Assembly: GCA_021202175.1 (NCBI GenBank)
Contig: JAJQDO010000249.1
Coordinates: 1 to 33,360, forward strand
Source: Clostridiales bacterium
GTDB taxonomy: Bacteria > Bacillota > Clostridia > Lachnospirales > Lachnospiraceae
DNA: 33,360 nucleotides
Direction: 5' to 3'
The position numbers and the translations under genes are program-made. Each line of letters opens with the position of its first letter. Positions within the stretch are counted from its first letter, which is position 1. This document shows positions 19,901 to 27,987 of this stretch, in pieces. The notes below the pieces were generated by a model that was not told the DNA's origin, ran no database searches, and was given only the letters and a program-made list of their open reading frames with translations.

Positions 19901-20449
19901 ATCCTCTGTCCATTCTGCCCCGGGAAAATTACCTCGAATAGCCTCAAGCAAACGCTTTCTGTAATTATCCACATCCACGTTATCTCTGGTATTCTGTGTA
20001 TTGGTTACGGCTAAATATACGGATGTACCAACCATGGTCCGATGGAAAACCAGCGCGATATTACAATCTTCATCGGAAAGCACCTCATATACATTGACCA
20101 GTTTTTCCAGATTATTTTCTTTTTTGTCCGTCACCCATTTCGTTATATTGATATAACGAATGTTATACGCAGGCTTAAATGCCGAATCATATTCTGCATC
20201 TTTTTTCACTGGAACATAAAGTTCATTGATATGTTTTAAGTATTCATTATATATTTCAATACTTGCCGCACTAAGAAGTCTTTTTGTCAAAACTTCCGCT
20301 GCTTCATCATCCATGCCGGGAACTTCTGTCAGATACTCCTCTCTGCGTTTTTCCATTTCATGTAATTGTTCCGGGCTGAGAACAGATAGTTTGGCAATCG
20401 TGTCCGCTGCTTTACCACCCGCCCTCTTAATCCTGTTCTTAATCCCCAT
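16901..20449 (-). CDS. HerA/FtsK-like P-loop ATPase (DUF87-type) with a large Ser/Thr/Gly/Ala/Asn-rich insertion
   Basis: Walker A AHVFITGSTGSGKSNAVYQLLDE; Walker B HITVLEEAHNLLKK; FVIVDQAPGLLDMAAIRNTNTKIIMRLPDQEDRELVGRA as in HerA-like ATPases; low-complexity insertion at about aa 273-480. Confidence 0.9.
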   Translation of the reverse strand: MGIKNRIKRAGGKAADTIAKLSVLSPEQLHEMEKRREEYLTEVPGMDDEAAEVLTKRLLSAASIEIYNEYLKHINELYVPVKKDAEYDSAFKPAYNIRYINITKWVTDKKENNLEKLVNVYEVLSDEDCNIALVFHRTMVGTSVYLAVTNTQNTRDNVDVDNYRKRLLEAIRGNFPGAEWTEDKGKGVIPCMNEIRSYTIASASNIPGEKSEKFISQTIEKLLDGIIPDDAEKEYTIVLLATPVKDVEDRKLHLADLYSGMAPYSGWQTNFTYTQSDSTNSMATFGLNAGVSAGVQSGRNASVANTSGVTDSEGSSITDSTGTSASTGTGTTVTEGTSHTAGTNESIANATGTSTNVGVNASVSTGGEVGIPWLAKADTHVTAGGSLSQGSSMTNTASTGSSVADTASSSTASSVTQTLAKTTGRAVANTLGRAVSNSATTTDGLYKGVNLGGNFGANFARSSNVSATVGKNEGITQSFTNYTIKHTLEILEDQMKRLEQSTALGMWDFAAYFISEDQNVASNAAHSYLALTQGEKSYMSQTAVNLWRGDTTDNDDAQEIYGYLRELRHPVFGLSPAITAIGSDFYAYPAIVTATTSLSGKELAYSLNFPQKSVAGFPVLECAEFGRNVVTYGGQNSKDGLRLGKIFHMNHEERIEVSLARQSLAAHVFITGSTGSGKSNAVYQLLDEVSHQNIVFLVVEPAKGEYKNVFGSAPDVFVYGTNPHLSPMLRLNPFSFPEGVHIFEHLDRLVEIFNVCWPMYAAMPAVLKAAIEKSYEDCGWDMIRSENKYGEELYPSFSDVARNIKTIIETSEYDAENKGAYKGSLLTRLQSLTNGINGTVFVTDELSSEELFEQNVIVDLSRVGSAETKSLIMGILVLKLQEYRLSTSDGMNSELRHITVLEEAHNLLKKTSAAVSSESGNLLGKSVEMISNAIAEMRTYGESFVIVDQAPGLLDMAAIRNTNTKIIMRLPDQEDRELVGRAANLNDDQIQELAKLPCGVGAVYQNEWVQPVLCKINKYEDGNLIYRYTPDEDVFETMSTEDLSESLLDFIMEKALFQLGDKNEIKRFQRAILQSKLDTTVKIDFMDYLVSAPKEGMDKLRPLLYDLLQADIVMGTVDKSAELSSWTHAVVDAIKPSLKYYSNRQINMTLGLLLYEHAQRNPAYNDLHCRFTEVYKKEGRVF

Positions 20450-20466
20450 TTAAATTCCCTCTCATT

Positions 20467-20952
20467 TTACGCATATACCTTCCAATCCATCATTGCGTCA
20501 AGCTTGACTGTATAGTTCTTTAACTTTTCCTGCCTTTCCATAAGTTCCTCTATCTGTTTTGTTAACGTTTGAATCTTCTTCGCCTGTTTAGACAATTCAG
20601 GGCTGTATTCCACAATATTGGCTCTGATTTCATCCAACAAACTTTCAATCCACTGATATGCGCTTTCCCTGTGGCTTACTTCGATCGCATCATACCTGTT
20701 TTTTACATCTTCACTCATATGCTCATTATAGGTATTTGCAAGCTTTTCAAGATTAAGATGATTGGAATGCCATAAAACAAATTCCCCAAATGCCAACTTT
20801 CTCTCAAACTCTTCCTTACGGAAAATAGATTCCGCATGGCTTACATCAAAGGTCAGTTTCTGATATTCAATAATAATTTTTTCAAGCTCATCACGGCGAT
20901 CTGCCGTTAAAACATCGGAACCAGTTACAATCTCTGCCAGTACTCTTCGCAA
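20467..20952 (-). CDS. Coiled-coil protein, in-frame continuation of the upstream dynamin-like ORF
   Basis: 161-aa ORF with TTG as its only upstream start; separated from the dynamin ORF by TAA plus 8 sense codons in the same frame. Heptad-like KQAKKIQTLTKQIEELMERQEKL. Confidence 0.7.
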   Translation of the reverse strand: MRRVLAEIVTGSDVLTADRRDELEKIIIEYQKLTFDVSHAESIFRKEEFERKLAFGEFVLWHSNHLNLEKLANTYNEHMSEDVKNRYDAIEVSHRESAYQWIESLLDEIRANIVEYSPELSKQAKKIQTLTKQIEELMERQEKLKNYTVKLDAMMDWKVYA

Positions 20953-20976
20953 TGCCTCTGTATTCGAAGTCCAGTA

Positions 20977-23031
20977 TTACTGTGATCCCTGATCCATGGA
21001 TTCAAAAATATCCAATAGTCTTTTCTTATATTTTTCCCTTGCATAATCTGTAAGCTGATCTGCCACCTTTCTGTCAACAGCTTTTCGAACCTCATTTTTC
21101 GCTTTTCTGTCATCAGAGGCAATACTTATATCAGCACCAAGCTCTGCAAAAGCATTCCCAACCGTATCAAAACTCTTTTCTTTCATGGCTTTCGTCATAT
21201 GCTGCAGAAAATTCTGTCCGACCGCACTGCGACTTTCTTTGGTCTTCTCCACATGTTTGTCAAAGTCCATCTCAGCTTCGACTTCTTCTGTCATCTCTTC
21301 TTCATGCCGTCTCAAACTCTCCAAAGAAAATGTCTCATCTGCCCCGGAAATGAACTGCTGCATATATCCTTCATATCCAGATTGGTACTCTGCCTTTTTT
21401 TCTTCCGAACCATTCTCCAATTGTTCCAGGAGCAATCGCTTATCCATTTCAAGTTTCTCTTTTATCATCTCTCTGGTTTCTGCAGTCTCTCGTTTCGTCT
21501 CATCAATGCATTCCTGCGTCAATTCGATGATCCGATACAAAAACAGCTGCGATTGGTAGCACTTATTATATGCCGAATATTTGCCCGCAAATGTATCAAT
21601 TTCCGTTTCAACACTAAACAATCCACTGTTTGCATACACCAGATTTTGTTCGTTTTGGGCAGCACAATCCGACCTCTCTTTTATCTGTGACGGCATGATA
21701 TTATAAGTGTATAGCTGTTTGTATCTGCGATTTTTCGGATCTCTGTATTTTCTTTCCTGATCTTCAAATGTTTCATCATAGAAATCATCCAGAAACTCGC
21801 CATTATTCTTAGAACCAAGACCGAGAATAGAAGAAACATAGAAAATCCCGCCAGAATAAAGATTTCTGGGAATAGCCTGTCTCAAAACCTGCTTTTCTTC
21901 TTCTGCACTGGATTCTTTACGATTCAAATCATTCTTATCCGCTTTATTTACAACGATCATGGTAAAGCGACTATCCAATTCATCAAGTTCACTAATCATT
22001 TTGTACAGGTTCTCATTATCTGTACTGTCAAGCGTATCCGGTGTCGCAAGAAAGATTGGCAGTCCATTGGTCATGTTTGCCATCGCTTCTTTTAAAACCT
22101 GCAAGTGCTTAGCGTTTGAAGCCGAATTAGACCCAGGTGTATCAAAAATCACGAACGGATGCTGTGATTTAGCCAATACTCCATTAACAAAAGGAATTTC
22201 TATTTCAATCAAATCAGAAATACCGTTATCCTCAACATCATTTTCGTAATCATTGATAATACTGATCGATTTATTCATTCGATGCTCGATACTTTCTCCC
22301 GCCATCGATACAACTTGTTCGTTAAGCATATTGGATAAAGTATTTGGCATCTGTAAATCCTCGAAATAAGTATTGCTGGCTGTCATAATTAAAGAAATCA
22401 GCTGTCCACGATAGTTTAACTTAACCGAAGCACGGTCTGAAAATTTAGATCTGGCTATTTTATAAACTTTGGCTGTAACCGGATTACTCCCATTCGGCAA
22501 AATCTCACTACCAATCAGGGCATTGATAAATGTCGATTTGCCCGAACTATAATTACCCATGACACAAACAGGAACAACATCACTGGACGCATCAGCAAAT
22601 CTGTTCAAATCCCGTTCAATTCTTTCACGATCTGCACTCTGTAAAATCAGTGGACTCATCTCCTGAAATAAAGATTTCACTTCCGGCAGAATGTCCCTTG
22701 CATTTTCAAGGTATACATTTGAACATACCGGCTTCACCGTCGCTTCATATCCTCCTGCCTTGCATACGGACTCCAATTCACTGAATTCGTCTGCGGATCC
22801 TTCAAAATATAACTCTATCGTTTCTCCGTCTACTTGATAATCTTCCACCATCTGCAAAACAATCTGTTTCACTTTAAAAGGGAAGAATCCTTCTGTTAAG
22901 TCTTTGCTCAGAAGTTTTGTTGCCTTATGATCCGCCAGATTAATTTCGAGCCATGCTGAACTGTCATCATCCCATTGCTGATATCTAATTTGTTTCTTAT
23001 ATGGATTACTGATGATTTTTAAACGTGCCAT
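20977..23031 (-). CDS. Dynamin-like GTPase
   Basis: VCVMGNYSSGKSTFINALIGSEILPNGSNPVTAKVYKI (G1 plus switch region), FVIFDTPGSNSASN (G3), TMIVVNKADKND (G4); long alpha-helical C-terminal part. Confidence 0.93.
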   Translation of the reverse strand: MARLKIISNPYKKQIRYQQWDDDSSAWLEINLADHKATKLLSKDLTEGFFPFKVKQIVLQMVEDYQVDGETIELYFEGSADEFSELESVCKAGGYEATVKPVCSNVYLENARDILPEVKSLFQEMSPLILQSADRERIERDLNRFADASSDVVPVCVMGNYSSGKSTFINALIGSEILPNGSNPVTAKVYKIARSKFSDRASVKLNYRGQLISLIMTASNTYFEDLQMPNTLSNMLNEQVVSMAGESIEHRMNKSISIINDYENDVEDNGISDLIEIEIPFVNGVLAKSQHPFVIFDTPGSNSASNAKHLQVLKEAMANMTNGLPIFLATPDTLDSTDNENLYKMISELDELDSRFTMIVVNKADKNDLNRKESSAEEEKQVLRQAIPRNLYSGGIFYVSSILGLGSKNNGEFLDDFYDETFEDQERKYRDPKNRRYKQLYTYNIMPSQIKERSDCAAQNEQNLVYANSGLFSVETEIDTFAGKYSAYNKCYQSQLFLYRIIELTQECIDETKRETAETREMIKEKLEMDKRLLLEQLENGSEEKKAEYQSGYEGYMQQFISGADETFSLESLRRHEEEMTEEVEAEMDFDKHVEKTKESRSAVGQNFLQHMTKAMKEKSFDTVGNAFAELGADISIASDDRKAKNEVRKAVDRKVADQLTDYAREKYKKRLLDIFESMDQGSQ

Positions 23032-23138
23032 GTTACGTGTCCTTCCTGTTTTTACTGCTCTATCAATCGCATCTTTCAGATATATCTTTGTTTTAATATA
23101 ATCTTATACTGTCAAGATTACCACTTTTAACTTTTATA

Positions 23139-23167
23139 ATTATAACTTTGCTTTTATTATAATTCAA
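23139..23167 (-). promoter_or_regulatory. Sigma-A-like promoter for the dynamin/HerA operon
   Basis: Minus strand TTGAAT-N17-TATAAT, about 110 bp upstream of the dynamin start and just inside repeat copy C. Confidence 0.55.
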
Positions 23168-23219
23168 TATAAAGTTAATAGTGCTCTGTAACTTTCAAAA
23201 GGGCATATGCAGTCCCTTA

Positions 23220-23409
23220 AGAAATCTTTCATCTTCTTATGAAAATCATCAGAAAATCGTGAGAAAAAATTGACAACTTCATTACAAATATGTTGTATAC
23301 TTAGACCATCAAAACAAAAAACGTTGTTTTGATAGTCATAGATTTTTTCATACTTTTCTCTCTTAAAAAAGATTGGCACAAATACACAGGTATTTGTGCC
23401 AGTTCTTTT
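23220..23409. repeat. ~190-bp direct repeat copy C (island flank)
   Basis: Same-orientation near-identical copy of 13837..14026 with about six substitutions by eye; ends with the same bidirectional terminator hairpin (23374-23401). Confidence 0.95.
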
Positions 23410-23572
23410 TATGCCTGCAAAAACAAAAAACACTCAACAACCGAAATCTATTTCCGACTGGTCTTTTCCAACCAAAAATGCTAGAATACAACCATCAAAA
23501 TAATATTACAAATTGCTGTGCAGACCCATACATGAGCCAGCACCAATCAAATACTGTCGAAAGGAATATATT

Positions 23573-24082
23573 ATGTCTGATTTTAAGAAAAGATTTCGTT
23601 TTAGATACATCAATCACGATGAAGCGGAACAGGCAGCAGACATTGAACAAATCTGCTTTCCTCCTCATGAGGCTTGTTCAAGAGAGGATATGATGAAACG
23701 TATTGCTGCCGCGCCTGAGCTTTTTCTCGTTGTCGTTGATGAACAGACGGGCAAACTGGCGGGTTTTCTCAATGGTTTAGCCACGGATGAAGAACGCTTT
23801 CGTGACGAATTTTTTACCGATGCGACACTATACCAACCACTTGGAAAAAATGTAATGCTTCTGGGGCTGGATGTATTGCCGGAATACCGCAGACAGGGTC
23901 TCGCCACACAGTTGGTAGAAGAATACACAGGGGCAGAACGGAAAAAAGGACGCAGATCGCTGATTCTGACCTGTCTTAAAGACAAAGTAAGCTTGTACGA
24001 AAAAATGGGATTCACCGACCGGGGTCTGGCGGACTCCTCGTGGGGTGGAGAGGAATGGCATGAGATGAAGTTCGTTTTATGA
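23573..24082 (+). CDS. GNAT-family N-acetyltransferase
   Basis: VMLLGLDVLPEYRRQGLATQLVEEYTGAERKKGRRSLILTC acetyl-CoA binding motif; AAAGGAATATATT before ATG 23573. Confidence 0.9.
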   Translation: MSDFKKRFRFRYINHDEAEQAADIEQICFPPHEACSREDMMKRIAAAPELFLVVVDEQTGKLAGFLNGLATDEERFRDEFFTDATLYQPLGKNVMLLGLDVLPEYRRQGLATQLVEEYTGAERKKGRRSLILTCLKDKVSLYEKMGFTDRGLADSSWGGEEWHEMKFVL

Positions 24083-24139
24083 GGAAAAAATTATTATAGT
24101 GAACCACAAAAATAATTTGTCGTTCACTATAAAGATAAT

Positions 24140-24661
24140 CTAATCTGATAATCTTACCTTTCGCGGAGAATAATGATACATACGTTCCACCATATTCTCG
24201 TCAGGTGTAAAGATCAGTTTTACCTGCTGCTCATTACCGATATTTCCAACTATGACATAATTTTTCATAGCCGTGTCATTGGCGCTGTAATCATAAACCT
24301 TATAGTTACCATGCTCATATTTATCCAACTCATGGGAATCCTCCGGCGCAACCAGTTCCATCTGCTCCATGGACACCGTCATTTTCCTTTTCCGCCGGAA
24401 AGCACCACTGATCTTGTCAATATCCAGACTCCCGGAGGTAAAGATATATTCATACTCCGTCCTTTGCAGTCGGATAAAAAACATAACCAGACCCCAAATA
24501 GCAATTACCAGAATAAATAGTGCCGGCATAAATATCATCAAAGCAAAAGTCAGAAGAATACCTGCCACAATGGCAAGGGCTGTCTTAAGATATTCTGCCA
24601 TTCCCTTTTTATGATCTACCATGACCTCGCAAAAAACGTCTCCACTCGAACTATTATACAT
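24140..24661 (-). CDS. Small membrane protein of unknown function (possibly DUF6106-like)
   Basis: Two hydrophobic segments (TALAIVAGILLTFALMIFMPALFILVIAIWGLVMFFI) followed by a soluble beta-rich domain. Confidence 0.6.
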   Translation of the reverse strand: MYNSSSGDVFCEVMVDHKKGMAEYLKTALAIVAGILLTFALMIFMPALFILVIAIWGLVMFFIRLQRTEYEYIFTSGSLDIDKISGAFRRKRKMTVSMEQMELVAPEDSHELDKYEHGNYKVYDYSANDTAMKNYVIVGNIGNEQQVKLIFTPDENMVERMYHYSPRKVRLSD

Positions 24662-24714
24662 TTTACATCATCCTTATCATTTCTATTTCTGCTTACAACA
24701 TGCTGCAACTGTTA

Positions 24715-24755
24715 TTGTGAACTACCCCATTGTCTAAAGCCAATGGGATTGCGGT
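24715..24755 (+). mobile_element. Possible solo IS200/IS605-type end remnant
   Basis: TTGTGAACTACCCCATTGTCTAAAGCCAATGGGATTGC: GAACTACCCCAT stem-loop (24726-24747) resembling the imperfect palindrome near ends of IS200/IS605 tnpB elements. No transposase ORF nearby. Confidence 0.4.
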
Positions 24756-25000
24756 CGACTTATTTCAAAATTCCACCCCCAGTTTTCCAATCCATTTTCT
24801 GCCCTGTCTTTTTATTATTTTACCACTTTGCAGATGATTGTGTCGATAGGGAAAAGCCACAGTTTTATCAATAGCATAAATATTAATTTTTATCATGTTT
24901 GTGCTATTGATAGCACAAATTTTTTTGTTTCTGTTTTTTGCTATGTATACGCAAGAATCAACATACCGCAATGGGGAACAGTACCTTGCCCTTACAAAGA

Positions 25001-25030
25001 AACAGCGCATATTTCGTAATATGCGCTGTT
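25001..25030 (-). terminator. Intrinsic terminator of the amino-acid ABC transporter operon
   Basis: AACAGCGCATATT-TCGT-AATATGCGCTGTT, perfect 13-bp stem 36 nt past the stop codon at 25066; minus strand continues TCTTTG. Confidence 0.75.
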
Positions 25031-25065
25031 ATTAATAACATGATTTAGATGATAGAAGTATGATA

Positions 25066-25815
25066 CTACAGATTCCGGAATCGGCTCAGAAACTCTCTGG
25101 TCTTCTCCTTTTGCGGATTACCAAAAATCTGCCCGCTGGTTCCTTCTTCTTCGATGACGCCGTCAGCCATGAAAATCACATGGCTGGAAATGTCGCGCGC
25201 AAAGGCCATCTCGTGGGTGACGATGAGCATCGTCATTCCCTCCTCTGCCAGGGTGCTCATAACATTCAACACTTCCCCGACCATTTGCGGGTCCAGGGCG
25301 GAAGTCAGCTCATCAAAAAGCAGAATCTCCGGCTCCATAGCCAGGGCTCTGGCGATAGCGACTCTCTGCTTCTGCCCGCCGGACAGCTGCCGGGGCTTCG
25401 CATTGATATACTGTTCCATCCCCACCTTCACCAGAAACTGCATAGACAAATCTTTTGCTGTTTTTTTATCCTTTTTTGCCACCTTTTCCGGCCCGATCAT
25501 GCAGTTGTCGAGCACCGACAGGTTGTTAAAAAGATTAAAGCTCTGGAATACCATCCCCACCTTCTCCCGATAAGTGGAGACGGACATCTTCGGATCGGTA
25601 ATGTCATCGCCGTGATAGTAGATGCTGCCTCCTGTCGGCGTCTCCAACAGGTTGATACAGCGAAGCATTGTCGATTTTCCTGACCCGGACGCGCCGATGA
25701 TGGAGATGACATCTCCTTTTTTGACAGTAAAATCGATATCCTTCAACACCTCATGGGAGCCAAAGCTCTTTACCAGATGGGAGACCTCCAGAATATTTTT
25801 TTCATCTTTCATCAT
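25066..25815 (-). CDS. Amino-acid ABC transporter ATP-binding protein
   Basis: GASGSGKSTMLRCINLLE Walker A, LSGGQKQRVAIARALAMEPEILLFDELTSALDP. Confidence 0.95.
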   Translation of the reverse strand: MMKDEKNILEVSHLVKSFGSHEVLKDIDFTVKKGDVISIIGASGSGKSTMLRCINLLETPTGGSIYYHGDDITDPKMSVSTYREKVGMVFQSFNLFNNLSVLDNCMIGPEKVAKKDKKTAKDLSMQFLVKVGMEQYINAKPRQLSGGQKQRVAIARALAMEPEILLFDELTSALDPQMVGEVLNVMSTLAEEGMTMLIVTHEMAFARDISSHVIFMADGVIEEEGTSGQIFGNPQKEKTREFLSRFRNL

Positions 25816-26600
25816 TATCTCCCCCTTATATCCTGTCCAAACTGCGTGCCGACATCCATAGCGTCTGCCAATTCAAAGTTCTCGTCTCCATCGAGCTTTT
25901 TCTCCCACAACAGAAGCAGCCTGGAGGAAACAAGCGTCATGATCAGGTAAATGACCATCACGATGGTCGCCGATTCAAAATATGTATACAATGCGCCCGC
26001 CACACTTTTGTGGACGAAAAACAGATCCACGATACTGATGATAGACAATACTGAGGTATCCTTGATGTTGATGATAAAGTTATTCCCAATCTGCGGGATG
26101 ATATTGCGGAAAGCCTGCGGGATAATGACATAGAGCATCGCCTGAAAATGGGTCATTCCAATCGCCTTCGCTCCTTCCATCTGCCCGGGATCTACGGAAA
26201 TAATGCCGCCTCGGACAGATTCTGCCATGTACGCCCCGGTATTGATGGATACGACAAAAAATGCAGCACTCCACATGCCAAACTGAATGTTAAATACCTG
26301 TGCCGCGCCGTAATAAATGAATACGGCCTGCACGATCATTGGCGTTCCACGGAAAATCTCCACATAAGCTTTCAATATAATTTTAACTACTTTTAAAAGT
26401 GCCCGTTTGGGCGCACTGTCCCTTTTTTTATCCACTGGAATCGTCTGGATAATGCCCACAGCAAATCCAATCAGACAACCGATAAAAGTGGAAATGATCG
26501 CAATCACGAGGGTCGTCCCTGCACCCTTTAAATAGGACATCCAATAGGTCTGCAGGAGGTAAATAATCCGCTGAAAAAAATTCATCTGGGAAATGGACAT
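25815..26600 (-). CDS. Amino-acid ABC transporter permease (His/Glu/Gln/Arg type)
   Basis: FRGTPMIVQAVFIYYG, NTGAYMAESVRGGIISVDPGQMEGAKAIGMTHFQAMLYVIIPQAFRNIIPQIGN. Confidence 0.95.
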   Translation of the reverse strand: MSISQMNFFQRIIYLLQTYWMSYLKGAGTTLVIAIISTFIGCLIGFAVGIIQTIPVDKKRDSAPKRALLKVVKIILKAYVEIFRGTPMIVQAVFIYYGAAQVFNIQFGMWSAAFFVVSINTGAYMAESVRGGIISVDPGQMEGAKAIGMTHFQAMLYVIIPQAFRNIIPQIGNNFIINIKDTSVLSIISIVDLFFVHKSVAGALYTYFESATIVMVIYLIMTLVSSRLLLLWEKKLDGDENFELADAMDVGTQFGQDIRGR

Positions 26601-26640
26601 AATTTCATCTCCTCACTATATTCCACATTTTTCCACGTTT

Positions 26641-27549
26641 TTATTCTGATAATGGCTGTACAGAAATCGCTTCATCCATCATTTCATCGTAATCATCCGT
26701 TGTCAATCCCGCCAGGACAGAATTAATCTCGTCCAGTAATTCCGTATTGCCTTTCTGGATGGAAATACCGATATTGATTTCTTCTTCGGAAACTTCATAA
26801 TCATCGTCTGTTCCAGAGAAATCAAGCAATGTAAAATCAGGATAAGCAACCAGAGCAGCTTTCCCTGTCGGCATATCGGTTACAACAACATCCGTGCGGC
26901 CACTGTTCAACGCTACAAGCATAGCCGGCGCGGATTCCTGTGCAGCCTGAATATCGGCATCCGGAATCTGTGGCAGACAGTTATCATACCAGATCGTTCC
27001 AAGCTGTGAAGTACAGGTAGCTCCAGCCAGATCTGATACTCCCTGTGCATCCGCATATTCTCCGTCGCTCCTAACCAGAGTGATAATGGATGCATAGTAA
27101 TAAGGATCTGAAAAGTCTACCATTTCCAGACGATCCGAAGTGATGGACTGTCCTGCGATCACACAGTCAACCGTTCCTGACTGCACCGCCGGAACCAGAG
27201 AATCCCAGTCAAGCTTGACGATTTCCAGGTCATAACCACATTCCTCGGCGATTAATTTTGCCATCATCACGTCATAACCATAGGCATAATCGGAACTGTC
27301 CTTAATCGGAACAGCACCGTTGGAATCATCTGACTGCGTCCAATTGTATGGTGCATAACCACATTCCATGGCTACGGTCAGCGTACCCTTGGATTCTGTC
27401 TCTGCTGTCGATGCTCCTTCCGCGGAGGTATCTGCTGTTTCTGCGGAAGTATCCGCTGATTCCGATGTGCTGCTGCTCGAACTGCCGCATCCCGCCAGTC
27501 CCAGCACCATTACAGATGCAAGAATAATACTTAATAATTTCTTCTTCAT
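26641..27549 (-). CDS. Amino-acid ABC transporter substrate-binding lipoprotein
   Basis: MKKKLLSIILASVMVLGLAGCGSSSSST lipobox, then SBP_bac_3-like CGYAPYNWTQSDDSNGAV...YGYDVMMAKLIAEECGYDLEIVKLDWDSLVPAVQSGTVDCVIAGQSIT. Confidence 0.95.
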   Translation of the reverse strand: MKKKLLSIILASVMVLGLAGCGSSSSSTSESADTSAETADTSAEGASTAETESKGTLTVAMECGYAPYNWTQSDDSNGAVPIKDSSDYAYGYDVMMAKLIAEECGYDLEIVKLDWDSLVPAVQSGTVDCVIAGQSITSDRLEMVDFSDPYYYASIITLVRSDGEYADAQGVSDLAGATCTSQLGTIWYDNCLPQIPDADIQAAQESAPAMLVALNSGRTDVVVTDMPTGKAALVAYPDFTLLDFSGTDDDYEVSEEEINIGISIQKGNTELLDEINSVLAGLTTDDYDEMMDEAISVQPLSE

Positions 27550-27778
27550 GATCTTCTTCTCCTTTTTCTTAAATGTAACGTGTGCTTTCGAGTTTTCGAA
27601 TCCCATGTTATTCCTCTTAATATTATTAACAATATGCATCCTGTATCCACAATCCAGAATAACTGAAACTTTCTCTTATGTACACAATGGTAAGCACAGT
27701 AAAACAGTTTTATAGAAATAATATTAGTCATTTTTTGCAGGATTCATAAGACAAAACTGCAATTCGAAGTTTAAAAAC

Positions 27779-27806
27779 AGGGGAAACCCTGGTCGGAATT
27801 TCCCCT
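27779..27806 (-). terminator. Hairpin between the AAA-ATPase and ABC transporter genes
   Basis: GGGGAAA-N12-TTTCCCC inverted repeat; minus strand continues TGTTTTTAAAC. Confidence 0.45.
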
Positions 27807-27987
27807 TTGAAATCATCGCTCGTCTTATATCTTTACTCTGAAAACACACAACCCAAAAACATATTGCCATTTTATCACGATATTGCAGACAATGCAATCT
27901 TTTAAAATGGAAAATTCGAGGTTCTATCTTCTTTCGTCAGACGAACATTCCATATTCCATTTAATTTCTACTTGTCCATAAGCGTCT

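Noticed and set aside
20925-21122. 65-aa minus-strand ORF bridging dynamin and the coiled-coil ORF
   Set aside because: It is in a different frame from both genes and overlaps them; the in-frame continuation across the TAA is better supported.
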